Assembly: GCA_020055645.1 (NCBI GenBank)
Contig: CM034546.1
Location: 3,472,001 to 3,536,000, forward strand
Source: Tomocerus qinae
Taxonomy: Eukaryota > Arthropoda > Collembola > Entomobryomorpha > Tomoceridae
Length of the DNA stretch: 64,000 bases
Direction of reading: 5' to 3'
The position numbers and the translations under genes are program-made. The stretch's first letter is position 1, and the number at the start of each line of letters is the position of its first letter. This document shows positions 35,201 to 46,524 of this stretch, piece after piece. The notes beneath the pieces were generated by a model, which made no database searches, was not told the DNA's origin, and saw only the letters and a program-made list of their open reading frames with translations.

Positions 35201-36692
35201 AAACAGATGTCTATATATGTAAAGATTTAACGGGTCAAGGGAAAATTCTTTATTTGCGCCATCAAGTCAATACAATCTGTTCAATTAGTTATTAAAAATG
35301 ATTAAACATTCATTTAAATTGGAAATATACATGTTCCCAACAGTTGTTTAAATAAATTATGAACACAAGACCAACTAGAGCTCGTCCGTTGGAAGTAAGT
35401 TTGGTGTCGGTGTTACGAGATTGTCAATTACCAAAGAAGTTTAAATGTTTTAAAGGGTTTAAATATATCGTATTTTAAGTGTGCTGAGTGCAAAATGTCT
35501 TAGTCCACTTTTCGTTTGAAATAGGAAAAGGCCTCAATCCATACAACAAGTGGCCATTTGCTGCTGCGCCAAACAAAAAATGGATTGAAGCCATTTGCTG
35601 TGCCAAAGGAAAAATAGATTGAGGCTCTTTTCATTGCCAAACCAAAACCGGATTAAGGTCTTTTGCATTCTTAAGGGTCAATATAATATCTAGAATTTGT
35701 GAAAATGACATTTGAAAATCATTAAGCTTCAGCTTCAGTAACATTATGATATTGAGTAACTTTAGTAGTGTAATGTAAATTTCTATCATTGAAATTAGCT
35801 GGGATGAAATATTTAATTTACTAAGTAAAGTAAGCTGCCATCAGCTATCCGAAGTAATTAAAAAAATTAACTAGCAACTTAACACATTGAAAAAAAGAAA
35901 ACATTAGATTTTTAATAACCACTACTTATGGATAGTTATTATCATACAGAAAAAGCACAACTAGGCACGTATTCATTAAAACGATTTCTGATGTCGTTGA
36001 GTCTAACTTAAAATTATAAAATAAATCTACCTGAAAAAAACAGGGGCTTAAAAACATCCGAACTTTACAGCTAAAAAGATAGAAACGTGAGTTTATTATA
36101 AGTTTAAACTAGTTTAGAACTCTTGCGTTTTGAAAAAAGTGCAATCGATAGGCTGTGCAGACAACACTCTTAAAAACTCGAAATAAAAACACAATTTTTA
36201 AAACAATTTGTTTACTACGAAGTAAAAGTAGTTTAGCAACCTAATATAGATTTTACAAGCAATTTTACTTACCACAAAAATGTTTATATTTGGATATTCA
36301 CATCTAACCAATGTTTTATGGGTCAAAGGAAAATCTCCATTTGAATCAATACAACCATAATAGATTTTAAAAAAATTATGAACTCAATTAAGTAAAGTAA
36401 CATTGAATTTATACATAGATAAGTATAATATATTTTGTTAAATGTTTTCCACAGTTGTTTAAACTTTAAACAAAACCTATGCACAATTCCAAGTAAGCAA
36501 AACTAGCAAAAAAATATGTAACGCAACGACGTTTGGTCGTAAGCTATTATGGTATTTAAAACATTAGCAAGTCGACAGTCATCTGCTGGGTTACCAATAC
36601 TACGTACGGTTTCAATTATACGGACAAAGTATCTGTTAAAAGCAATATTAATTGCTAACCTACTTGTTACTTTACTTCTATGTTGGTAAATA
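32202..36692. other. Intergenic
   Basis: About 33050-34400 is the counterpart of 28250-29720. A stretch near 34730-35150 contains the 18-bp palindrome gggtttcatatgaaaccc and looks like mobile-element debris. About 35560-35665 holds three degenerate copies of a ~34-bp unit (gccaaacaaaaaatggattga-like). No gene seen. Confidence 0.45.
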
Positions 36693-37409
36693 ATGCAATT
36701 TTCAAACATTTTGCAGAAATTACTGTTTGCTATTTTCTTTTACTGTCTAAAGCCAATTTGCTATGCTGTTCGTCAACAAATAATAATTTATAAAGACCTG
36801 AATTGCACTGGAGATGGCATACTTCTGCAAACCAAGCATTCTGATGTGCTCCCTATTGCACCTTTAATTATTCCTACATCAAGATCATATTTCGTCACTG
36901 GGCTGTGAGTACTTAACCAAAATATAATCAATGAATTTTAATTCCATTTAATTTTATATTCAATAAAAGTTTACAAGAAAATAGTATCAATTGTGAAGTA
37001 AAGACTGTATGTGATTAATAAATATAGATGGGGAGCATATAGCACCGTCAACTACACCAACAGCTAAATGGGGGTTGACAACTTCGGATGTGTAGATACC
37101 GAAGAGCTTCGACAAAAGAAATCCATACGTTACCTAGGACCACCTGACACAGCCAAACCTTCAATTTCTTTCTATGAAACTACCCCTTACAGGGGACGGG
37201 AGATTGTAGTGACAGGACGGGCGGCCGTCATTCCATTTCCTGCCAATTCAATATTTTCGACTGGATGGAGAAATTGGACATTGTTTACTGGTGAAAATTT
37301 TGATGGAGTGTCGACATGCTTCACTCCCAATGCCTCACGATGGTACGATTACGTGACTCAAACTCGACATTGGAGATCAGTACTAAGAGGTTGTTATTTA
37401 CCGGAATAA
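36693..37409 (+). CDS. Secreted beta/gamma-crystallin-like protein, two exons (possible pseudogene)
   Basis: Exon 1 36693-36904 begins with a signal peptide (hydrophobic LLFAIFFYCL, likely cut near CYA). The donor is gtgagt, the acceptor aatatag, exon 2 37028-37409. Greek-key signatures: IIIYKDLNCTG in exon 1; ISFYETTPYRGREI then GWRNWTLFTGENFDG in exon 2, fitting paired motifs of a double-Greek-key domain. Six or so Cys suggest disulfides. The predicted role is a secreted, possibly Ca-binding structural or defence protein; that is inference. Problem: with these splice sites a TAA falls in frame at 37065-37067, just before an ATG at 37068 after which the frame is open to 37409. Either the gene is a young pseudogene or the real exon junction differs. 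Tail to tail with GrA-3. Confidence 0.6.
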
Positions 37410-39301
37410 TGTTCAAATTTCCTAATTGTATACTATGCTGCAGCTAGAAATTATAAAATTAAAACAGTGTTTTCACATTACAACAGATCTATAGTAAAAT
37501 AGACCATTTAAAATAAATGTGTTTAAGATGCAAATGATAAGGGAATACTTCTCTACATATTATTATGTTGCACTCAGAGAAGTAGCATTTATAATGGTAT
37601 TAATATTGCTGACGTGGACCGTGCAATTTATAAAATTACACTAATTCAAACTATTTTTCTTTTACTGCAAGAAACATTCTTATTTATAAAGTGTTTAAAG
37701 TAAAAAAATGAACCCATTTTTGGAAAGTGAAGGCGGGAGTACCAGCAATAGGATAACTATTTTGCATTATTTAGTACATGTAGTGCCAGGATATGTTATT
37801 ATGGTTACATATAAGGTAGGGAAATTATACGGTTTTAAATGAACTATTTAAAAGTCAATAGAAGTGAGCAAACATTATCTAAGATGATTTGTAGAAATAC
37901 GAGCGACGAATGCCTCCTGCAAACGAAAAAAATGTTCATCCGAAATTTAACAGGTATGCATCCTTTTAGTGAAGTGATCTGCTGTTTGGTGTACCACTCA
38001 GGATGGGTTAAGTGGTTTGAAATTATATCTCTACAGGTGTCCGAAGTAGAAACTGCCAACCACATCCCGAATCGAATTATGAAAAGTATCATAAACGACA
38101 TAAATACAGGCATTATTACTATAAACCAGCTCACAGACTGCCAAAGTGAGATTGTCGCATAAATAATTATTATAGAAAGTCCTGTCATCGCAAAAAGGAC
38201 GCCAGGTAATAAAAATTTGCAAAAAGAAATGTCAATGCTCGAAAACAGTACTCGGAATTCATTGTAGAATGAGATATTGGTTCTGATGAAGGTATCAGAT
38301 TGTTCCCGAGTTAGGAAAACTTCCTGAGCAAGAATTTCCTTCCTAAGAATATAAAACACAAAATTAGTTAGAAGTTGACATTAATGAAGGATGTTTTATC
38401 ATCAGACTCTAGCGTATCTTGCAATGAACTAGACTAAACTAGTTTTATCCATGATGGAACTAGTTTTATCTTGTAAGAAATTAGTTTTGTCCAACTTTGA
38501 CCTCAAGGACCAAAACTAATTTCTTCCTTGTCAGTAAAGTTAAACAGGATAGGTTTTCACACCATGTTTTAAAGGACTACATGTTGGGTACTTTTAAATT
38601 TTGCACCTAGGTACCAAATTTAAGTTTGTGGATTGTATTGCATATTAATCGAGCATTCAAAACAGTGATCTTTACCTTTTCAGCTGGAGTATTTGTAACA
38701 GCAAGAATGCGATCACGAAACACCCAATTGCATTCATTGTTACAGCGTACCAATTAGGAACAATCGCAAGACCATAGATCAGTATTCTGTAGCATATAAA
38801 ATATGGCTTCCATTGAACGCCCATGTGTTTGAAAATGCACAATTCATCAAATTGTACGAAATCAGGCATGAGCATCATAAATGGGATGGATAGTATTGTC
38901 GAAGAGATAAAAACCGCTGCCATCGTCAGAAACATCAATCCAGCCCAGTCAATATTTGAAACAGAAGTTTTGTCTAAATTAAAACCCAATCATTAAAATC
39001 CAAATTCGATAAATTTTGATTTGATTGAAGTAAGATAGTGGTTGCACATTATAAAAACCGAAAATAAGACCCTTTCAAGGGGCCTAATCTAACCTAATTA
39101 AAACAATAATATTGATAGTTATTTGTGCTACTACTTTAACCCACAAAATATTTGTTTCCTACAAATATGTGCCACGTTTGATAATAATAATGAAATTTCA
39201 AATAAAAATCACTTACATTTACCGTAGAAAATGAAAAACTGTGACACAAGTTGAGCGACGTCATTTTGGTGCATGATTGTGTTTAATTGGCAAATGAGAG
39301 C

Positions 39302-39688
39302 TGTCACTCCGATTTAAAGAAAGAGCCAGAAATTGCCACGTACGATTTGAGCCAATGGAAGACGAGAAGGAGAGTGCTACGCGGCTTTCGAGAAGGGACG
39401 CGATGGAGAAGAAAGAAAAGCAAGCAGACCGCAACGAGAGAGCAGAGAGAGAGGACGTTCATTTTGATATTCCACAATAATCTTAATCAATTTTAAAGTT
39501 TAATTTGTGATTCTGATTTACTGTCGAATAAACGAGATTAATAGAGAACCCGACACTGTTATTAGTAAAGTTAGCATAGTCTGAAATATTGCAAATTCAT
39601 ATCGAACAGAAAACTGAAATCTCAAGAGGAGATAGAACTGTAGTTAGTTGTCAGGCAAGGTTCAGGCATCAGCATACAGTCAGTTTCA
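39302..39688 (+). repeat. 5' LTR of the BEL/Pao element
   Basis: 387 bp, starts tgtcactccg, ends cagtttca. Contains the polyadenylation-like aataaa at 39527-39532. Confidence 0.95.
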
Positions 39689-39715
39689 TGGTCCTTCGTA
39701 GTCGAATTTTGAACA
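39689..39715 (+). other. Primer-binding site, tRNA-Tyr-like
   Basis: tggtccttcg directly follows the LTR. Ten bases match the complement of the 3' end of animal tRNA-Tyr (..CGAAGGACCA) as I recall it; similarity beyond that is patchy. Confidence 0.5.
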
Positions 39716-39789
39716 GTTCTTTGGAGCAGTGACATTTGTTTTTGTGATATCAAGACTTTGACTTCCTTTCAAAATACGGTGACAGCAAG

Positions 39790-42700
39790 ATGGCTGAAAG
39801 AGAAAGTAGACGACTTAAGGGCTTGAAGCCCGAATTTGGGTACCTGTCGACGACGGTGGAAAAGAAAACCGTCAAAGGTCAAGAATGGACAAGACATACG
39901 AAAAGAGTTGAAAGTGAATATTCAAGTAGTTCATCATCACTCATCGACCTGAACAGTGTTACAACACACGTTGCCGAGAGCTGGTTGCTGAAGCCTCCAG
40001 TGTCTCCAAAAGATCAAAGGTCAGTCCGGACCACTACATCTATGGCTAGTCAAAAGCGGTTTAAACTAGAAATAACGGCGAAATTACGAGAAACTCAGCG
40101 ACGAATGGAAGCCGAATTTCTTCGCAATAAAATGGAACGAGAACGAGAATTGGCTCGTCAGAAAATAGAACGAGAGCAAGAATTGGCTCGTAAGAAAATA
40201 GAACGAGAGCAAGAATTGGCTCGTCAGAAAATAGAACGAGAACAAGAATTAGCTCGTCAAAATGTTGAACGTGAGCAGGAACTGTCCCGTCAACGAGCAG
40301 AACAGGAAGAAGAATTAGCGCGACTTGAATTGAAGCACAAAATGGAAGAAGCTGAATTCAATGGTGAGTTAGAATTATTAGGACTCCTGGAAGAAAAAGA
40401 AAATTCTCAGTATCTAGGAAGTGACGATGACGAGGAACGCAACGTACTATCCAAGATATTCGACAAGCCCGAAGTGGATTGGACTGAGAAGAACGGGAAC
40501 GCAAAAGGTGACCCACTGAAAACTTCTGTGGTAAATCCAACAACTAAAAAATTTAATTATGAACCAAATTTTGAAGCTATTGACTCCAAAAATGAAAATA
40601 CATGTGAACCGATTGTTGACAAAAATTGCGAACCGAATATTGAACCGAAGACGGAATCGATCACAGAAATGTCAGCTTTAACAGCAGCAATTACTGGAGC
40701 CTTCAATAGTATTGCTCTCGCGAACCAGACCAAGTTACCGACGACGCTTCCCGACATGGACACTTGGATGGCTAGACAAACATCACAGCGGAAGCTTACG
40801 CCTTTCTTTGGTGAACCCGAAGAGTGGCCAAATTTCAGCATCGAATTTAAAGAAGTATCTTCTCGTTGCAAATGGACAAATGGTGAGAAAATGTCGAAAC
40901 TTAAAGAAGCTTTGAAAGGAGAAGCAAAATCGCAAGTTCAAAGTTTATTTAGTGTTGCGGACAATGTTGACAAAATAATGGAAACCCTCGAAATGTGCTT
41001 TGGGAGACCCGATCAAATTATTAAGAGCCTTATCTCCAAAGCAAGAAGTACTCCGAATCCAAAGGAGGACAAGCCAGACACCATAATAAAGTTTTCTACT
41101 GCGGTGAATAATTTGGTGACAACTGTGGGTACGTTAAATAAAAACAGTCATTTATCTAATCCCCAGTTAATTGAAGAATTGGTAGATAAACTCCCGCCAT
41201 CGTACAAAATGGAATGGGGTTTGTTTATTTCCGAAAAGCAAGATGAACCGAGTCTGTTGGATCTGAATGAACGGCTGAGAAAGTGGGCCAAGGCAGCTAG
41301 TTTTATCAGCACACCTGTGAAGACACCAGAAAATAAAACACGACAAAGTGAAAAGTGGGATACGGAAAGAAAGCCAAATAAGCCCAAATCAACAAATAAA
41401 GTACAGTGGAAGGATCCCGTACTTACCACCATGGACTCAGAATTGAAGAAGGAAGAGACAGACACAGGTTGTTTATTTTGTAAAAAATTTAATCATGAAT
41501 TAAGAAACTGTAGTCTATTCAAAAAAGAAACCAACAATCAGAAGTGGGCTTGGGTGACTGAAAACAAGCTATGTTTCTCCTGCCTTAGTCCTGGGCATAG
41601 AACAGCTGATTGTGATTCGAAAAGGATCTGTGGTATTGACGACTGCAAGAGCTACCACCATCGCCAATTACATAAAAAGATTACTAAAAAACCACAGGAA
41701 CAGACTGAAGTCAACGTCAACGGACATACAGATGAAAACAAATTAGGCGGTAAAAAGAAAGTAATTTTGAAAGTACTCCCTGTTATTCTGAAAGGACCAA
41801 GAGGAGAAGTTTCAACATTTGCCTTACTGGATGATGCATCGACCGTCACCCTAGTAAACTCGAAGTTAGCTAAGAGTATCGGAGCAGTCGGCCCAGAAGT
41901 ACCCTTAGATCTAAAATGGATTGTAGCTGGATCAGCTACTCACAAATCCCATCAAGTGAAAATAGCAATTAGTGACATTGACAAGAATGAGACATTTTAT
42001 TTGAATGATGTGCGAACAGTGGACAACTTGGATCTCCCTGTACAGTCATTTAATGCAAAGGAGTTTTCCAAGAAGTGGAATTACATTCGGAAAGCTACAG
42101 CTGCCAGTCTTGTGAACGCAAAACCCATGATATTAATTGGACAGAACTATCCGGATTTAATAGTGTCAAGAGAAATTATTGAAGGTCCACCGACAGCACC
42201 GATAGTGTCCAGAACGAAACTAGGTTGGGTAGCACACGGAAATAATAGTGCAACTCAAGGTGACAAGGATCCAGAAGTCAACTTCCATATATTTCAAGAG
42301 GATAGTGGATTGAACTCTCTCCATGAAATAGTGAAGCAATCATTCAACACTGACGCCTTCGGAGTGAAAGCTCTCATGAACGAACCGAAAGGCAAAGAAC
42401 ATTTGAGAGCAGAAAAAATTATGCAAGATACGACACGAATAGTTGGGACTCATTTCGAAACTGGATTGTTGTGGAAAAAGGATAATGTTAAACTTCCTCC
42501 TAGCTACGCCTACGCCTTAAACCGACTACGAAACGTTGAGAAGCAAATGAGCCGAAAGCCGGAGTTTGCAGCCCAGTACACTCAACAGATGAATGACTAT
42601 ATAAGCAAAGGGTATGCTAGAAAACTTTCACCTGATGAATCCAAATTGGAAACTGAACGGACGTGGTACCTACCCCACTTTGGAGTTACGAATGTGAATA

Positions 42701-44469
42701 AACCTGGAAAGATACGGATGGTTTTCGACGCAGCAGCGAAAGTAAGCGGTGTTTCTTTAAATGATGAACTAATGAAAGGTCCAGATTTACTTTCTCCATT
42801 AGTATCTGTGCTGCTAAACTTCCGTATTAAGAAGATTGGTTTCTCCGCCGATATTCGGGAGATGTTCCATCAAGTTGGTATACGAAAAGAAGACCGAAAC
42901 TCTCAGAGATTTCTATGGAGAAACATGGATAGCAGTAAACCTCCAGAAGTTTTTGAGATGGAAGTAATGACGTTTGGGGCTACATGTTCTCCATCCCTAG
43001 CGCAATACATTAAGAACAGAAATGCCGAGGAAAGCAAAGCAGAATTTCCGGAAGCTGCACAAGCTATTATTGAAAGACACTACGTCGATGATTACCTCGA
43101 TAGTGCCAACAGTGAAGAAGATGCTACAAAATTGATAAAAGATGTGATCACTGTGCAGAGTCGTGGCGGATTTGACCTACGAAATTGGATGTGCAGTAGT
43201 CGACAAGTGTTAGCTGAACTACCTGCCGAAATTATATGCCCTGGAGGAAGAAACCTTCAACCTAAAGATGACATGCCCATTGAAAGAGTACTAGGCTTGT
43301 ACTGGGACCCTAATTCGGACAATTTTACTTTCATTTGTAATTTCAACAAAGTGAAAGGTGAAATTCTACGAGGGGAGAAACGACCGACAAAGAGAGAAGT
43401 TCTTCAACTTGTTTCTTCAATTTACGACCCACTTGGCTTCATTGCTCATTTTACTGTGAAGTCAAGAATTCTCCTACAGCAAATCTGGCGATCCGGAATT
43501 GGCTGGGACGACGAAGTTTCAAATGACGTATTTGAAAGATGGATGTTATGGCTAAACGAACTTCAAGGAATTACAAATGTTCAAATTCCCCGTTGTTATA
43601 CCTTACTGTTGAACCAACCGGAAGAAGTACAACTTCACATCTTTGCAGACGCCAGTGAAGAAGCCTTTGCCGCCATAGCCTTCCTGAGAGTAAGCAAAAT
43701 GAATAAAATTGAAACATCATTTGTTATGTCAAAATGTCGTGTAGCTCCTTTACGACCTTTATCGATGCCGCGATTGGAGCTGCAAGCTGCAGTGATGGCC
43801 AGCAGGCTCGGAGTTACCCTGCAAGAAATTCTTGACATTAAGATTGACATAATCCATTATTGGAGCGATTCTATGACAGTTCTGTGCTGGCTAAGATCCG
43901 ATGCCAGAAACTACAAACCGTTTGTAGCCCACAGACTTGGAGAGATCGACGAAAATTCGAAGATTGAAAATTGGCATTGGGTGCCAACAAAGATGAATGT
44001 GGCAGACGATGCCACTCGAGCCGACAAAGAGTGTGACCTTTCGCGGGAAAGTAGATGGTATTCAGGGCCGGCCTTTCTTAAATTGCAAGAGTCGGAGTGG
44101 CCACGTGAAGAAATTAAAATTAATCAAGACGATAAAATTGGAGAAGATTTGGTTCTCGTTGTTAACAATCCCGCTAAAGTGAAAGTAATCGACGTAGAAA
44201 ATTTCTCGTCTTGGAATAGATTAACACGAGTGACTGCATGGGTGAATCGCTATATTCACAATTTGAAATGCAAAAAGCCAAATCGTAATCTTGGAGAGTG
44301 CTTAACTCCGCAAGAAATCGAAGATTCAACTTTAATTCTCGTCCGATTAGCGCAGAAAGAATCTTTCGGGGAAGAAATTGAATTATTGAAGAAATCCAAA
44401 CCGATTCCTGTGAGTAGCCGCATTTACAAACTTTCGCCGATGCTTGATGATAGAGGAATCTTAGAATAA
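39790..44469 (+). CDS. BEL/Pao gag-protease-RT-RNase H polyprotein
   Basis: 1,559 codons. The ATG at 39790 is about 100 nt after the LTR. Residues ~95-190 form a charged coiled coil with at least five tandem 11-residue units (KIEREQELARQ). Then come a BEL-type gag core (~330-520), zinc knuckles CLFCKKFNHELRNC (~560) and CFSCLSPGHRTADC (~594), an aspartic protease with LLDDAST (~680, DDA in place of DSG or DTG), reverse transcriptase with FSADIREMFHQV and YVDD (~1098-1101), and RNase H starting FADAS (~1284). The frame ends at 44467-44469, just before the integrase zinc finger, because of an apparent one-base deletion near 44462. The protein makes and packages cDNA. Confidence 0.9.
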   Translation: MAERESRRLKGLKPEFGYLSTTVEKKTVKGQEWTRHTKRVESEYSSSSSSLIDLNSVTTHVAESWLLKPPVSPKDQRSVRTTTSMASQKRFKLEITAKLRETQRRMEAEFLRNKMERERELARQKIEREQELARKKIEREQELARQKIEREQELARQNVEREQELSRQRAEQEEELARLELKHKMEEAEFNGELELLGLLEEKENSQYLGSDDDEERNVLSKIFDKPEVDWTEKNGNAKGDPLKTSVVNPTTKKFNYEPNFEAIDSKNENTCEPIVDKNCEPNIEPKTESITEMSALTAAITGAFNSIALANQTKLPTTLPDMDTWMARQTSQRKLTPFFGEPEEWPNFSIEFKEVSSRCKWTNGEKMSKLKEALKGEAKSQVQSLFSVADNVDKIMETLEMCFGRPDQIIKSLISKARSTPNPKEDKPDTIIKFSTAVNNLVTTVGTLNKNSHLSNPQLIEELVDKLPPSYKMEWGLFISEKQDEPSLLDLNERLRKWAKAASFISTPVKTPENKTRQSEKWDTERKPNKPKSTNKVQWKDPVLTTMDSELKKEETDTGCLFCKKFNHELRNCSLFKKETNNQKWAWVTENKLCFSCLSPGHRTADCDSKRICGIDDCKSYHHRQLHKKITKKPQEQTEVNVNGHTDENKLGGKKKVILKVLPVILKGPRGEVSTFALLDDASTVTLVNSKLAKSIGAVGPEVPLDLKWIVAGSATHKSHQVKIAISDIDKNETFYLNDVRTVDNLDLPVQSFNAKEFSKKWNYIRKATAASLVNAKPMILIGQNYPDLIVSREIIEGPPTAPIVSRTKLGWVAHGNNSATQGDKDPEVNFHIFQEDSGLNSLHEIVKQSFNTDAFGVKALMNEPKGKEHLRAEKIMQDTTRIVGTHFETGLLWKKDNVKLPPSYAYALNRLRNVEKQMSRKPEFAAQYTQQMNDYISKGYARKLSPDESKLETERTWYLPHFGVTNVNKPGKIRMVFDAAAKVSGVSLNDELMKGPDLLSPLVSVLLNFRIKKIGFSADIREMFHQVGIRKEDRNSQRFLWRNMDSSKPPEVFEMEVMTFGATCSPSLAQYIKNRNAEESKAEFPEAAQAIIERHYVDDYLDSANSEEDATKLIKDVITVQSRGGFDLRNWMCSSRQVLAELPAEIICPGGRNLQPKDDMPIERVLGLYWDPNSDNFTFICNFNKVKGEILRGEKRPTKREVLQLVSSIYDPLGFIAHFTVKSRILLQQIWRSGIGWDDEVSNDVFERWMLWLNELQGITNVQIPRCYTLLLNQPEEVQLHIFADASEEAFAAIAFLRVSKMNKIETSFVMSKCRVAPLRPLSMPRLELQAAVMASRLGVTLQEILDIKIDIIHYWSDSMTVLCWLRSDARNYKPFVAHRLGEIDENSKIENWHWVPTKMNVADDATRADKECDLSRESRWYSGPAFLKLQESEWPREEIKINQDDKIGEDLVLVVNNPAKVKVIDVENFSSWNRLTRVTAWVNRYIHNLKCKKPNRNLGECLTPQEIEDSTLILVRLAQKESFGEEIELLKKSKPIPVSSRIYKLSPMLDDRGILE

Positions 44470-45951
44470 AAGGAAGAATCCAACGTGCAAGTGAATTATC
44501 TCACTTTACGAAGAATCCCATTATTTTGGATGCTAAGAATGCTTTAACGTGTTTGCTAATTCAGCACTATCATAAGAAAGCTGGTCATGCTGGAATGGAA
44601 ATGGTCGCCAACGAATTGCGACAGAAATTCCACATTCTGAAATTGAGAAATGCTGTGAGATCAACCTGGAGAAATTGTCAGCAATGCAAAATTAATAAAG
44701 CCCAGACCACCTCAGATGGGATTGCTGCCAGCCTGCCGTGTGAATAAGCAAACAAGACCCTTTATGGAAACAGGAGTTGACTATTTTGGCCCGATTGAAA
44801 TAGTAGTTGGACGACACCACGAAAAAAGATACGGCGTTTTATTTACGTGCATGGCCACCAGAGCCATTCATTTGGAAATAGCTGCGTCGCTATCAACCGA
44901 TTCTGCAATAATGGCTTTGCGTCGATTTATTGCTAGACGAGGATGTCCACGGAAGCTTTTTAGCGACAATGGAACTAACTTCCGTGGTGCGGACCTGGAG
45001 TTACGTGAAGAATTAGCCAAACTCGATCAAGAAAAAATAACTGATACGACGACGACTGCTGGAGTGGAGTGGAAATTCATTCCCCCCTCTTCCCCTCACA
45101 TGGGTGGGGCCTGGGAAAGGAAAGTGAAATCAGTGAAAGTTGCGTTGAAAGCAACTTTAAACTGCAGATATCCGAAGGAAGAAGTTCTTCAAACTTTGAT
45201 GGCTGAAGCCGAAAATATGGTGAATAGTCATCCGTTAACCAGAGTTTCAGATGACCCATTTGATGATGAGTGCTTGACTCCCAACCATTTTCTTATTGGT
45301 ACGTCAAGCAATGCGCCAATACCTGGAATTTTTGAAGAGAAAGATCTTTGTCTCCGCAAGCAATGGAAAACAGCGCAATGTCTTGCCGACATGTTTTGGA
45401 GACGCTGGCTAAAGGAGTTCCTGCCAACTTTGACTTGCCGCAAGAAATGGCATAAAAAAACAGACCCAGTAAAAGTTGGAGACCTAGTTTTTATTGCGGA
45501 CGGCAATGCACCACGAAACCAGTGGCCCAGAGGACGCATAACTGAAATATTTCCTGGAGAAGATGGAATTACGCGTGCTGTTGACATACAGACTGTCTCC
45601 GGAAAGTTTCGTCGACCCGTGACCAAGATTTGTATACTTGATGTAGACCAGACTGAAACCCTAAAGGCTGTGGATTTACCGCGACAGCAACTTCCACTGA
45701 GGGGAGCTTTAAAGAAGAAATCGGAGGCAGAAGTAGATGTTGGTCGAACCCGGATTCAACCACCGAGGGGAGTGTCACTCCGATTTAAAGAAAGAGCCAG
45801 AAATTGCCACGTACGATTTGAGCCAATGGAAGACGAGAAGGAGAGTGCTACGCGGCTTTCGAGAAGGGACGCGATGGAGAAGAAAGAAAAGCAAGCAGAC
45901 CGCAACGAGAGAGCAGAGAGAGAGGACGTTCATTTTGATATTCCACAATAA
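44463..45951 (+). pseudogene. BEL/Pao integrase and C-terminal region, frameshifted from the upstream ORF
   Basis: After the break near 44462 the HHCC zinc finger (HYHKKAGHAG.. CQQC) is read in another frame until about 44702, where an apparent one-base insertion in a run of C returns to the original frame. The core then runs to 45951 with VDYFGP, SDNGTNF and GGAWERK supplying D, D and E, followed by the BEL C-terminal domain (WHKKTDPVKVGDLVF). The last ~60 codons lie inside the 3' LTR. The enzyme would join element cDNA to the host chromosome; in this copy it is separated from the rest of the polyprotein by two frame changes. Confidence 0.85.
45765..45772 (+). other. Polypurine tract of the BEL/Pao element
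   Basis: gaggggag immediately precedes the 3' LTR; it would prime plus-strand DNA. Confidence 0.75.
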
Positions 45952-46159
45952 TCTTAATCAATTTTAAAGTTTAATTTGTGATTCTGATTTACTGTCGAAT
46001 AAACGAGATTAATAGAGAACCCGACACTGTTATTAGTAAAGTTAGCATAGTCTGAAATATTGCAAATTCATATCGAACAGAAAACTGAAATCTCAAGAGG
46101 AGATAGAACTGTAGTTAGTTGTCAGGCAAGGTTCAGGCATCAGCATACAGTCAGTTTCA
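45773..46159 (+). repeat. 3' LTR of the BEL/Pao element
   Basis: 387 bp, reads the same as 39302-39688. Its first 179 bases also encode the C-terminus of pol. Confidence 0.95.
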
Positions 46160-46524
46160 AGAGCCAGGGGAAAGGTCAAAAGGTACCCAAGCTGTACGGC
46201 CCTTCCTTCCACAGAGATATTTTCATTTGACAGTGAAATTGCCAATGATAACCATTCACTGAGACGTAAAATTATCCCAGCACATACATATAAGTAGAAA
46301 ACGGATTTTTGGTTTGAAGAAAGTTCAGCGAATTTTCTGTTGACCGGATTCCATTTGAGTGGCAGAAGTTTTAGTAGACATCCACAACTAAATAATTTCG
46401 ATAGAATTGGAATGCTCAAATCACGAGGCATTTTGGTCACTGTAAAATTGACCACAACTTTTAAAATCTTCAAGAATTTTTTGCCAAACATTTTGGCAAG
46501 AGCAGCAAAAACGCAATGCGCCAA

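Larger units (their letters stand above)
39302..46159 (+). mobile_element. Full-length BEL/Pao LTR retrotransposon
   Basis: 6,858 bp with TG..CA termini, two 387-bp LTRs (39302-39688 and 45773-46159), and the target duplication agagc at 39297-39301 and 46160-46164. The internal part has a PBS, gag, protease, RT, RNase H and integrase in BEL/Pao order and a purine tract before the 3' LTR. The LTRs read as identical, which means recent insertion. Two single-base frame changes in pol suggest this copy is not autonomous, or was mobilised by helpers. Confidence 0.95.
37844..46491 (-). pseudogene. GrA-3: chemoreceptor-like gene split by a BEL/Pao insertion
   Basis: Exon 3 38342-37844 (499 nt), exon 2 38973-38676 (298 nt), exon 1 in two parts: 46491-46165 and 39301-39223 (327 + 79 = 406 nt, counting the target duplication once). 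All lengths equal those of the intact paralogues and splice signals are kept. No other disabling change was seen, so the transposon is the only visible lesion. The insertion splits exon 1 about four fifths of the way along, between the first and second membrane parts, and adds 6.86 kb of plus-strand element. The gene was probably functional until recently. Confidence 0.85.

Noticed and set aside
39287..39496. Frame in the 5' LTR
   Set aside because: It is the LTR copy of the pol C-terminus region and partly out of frame, not an independent gene.
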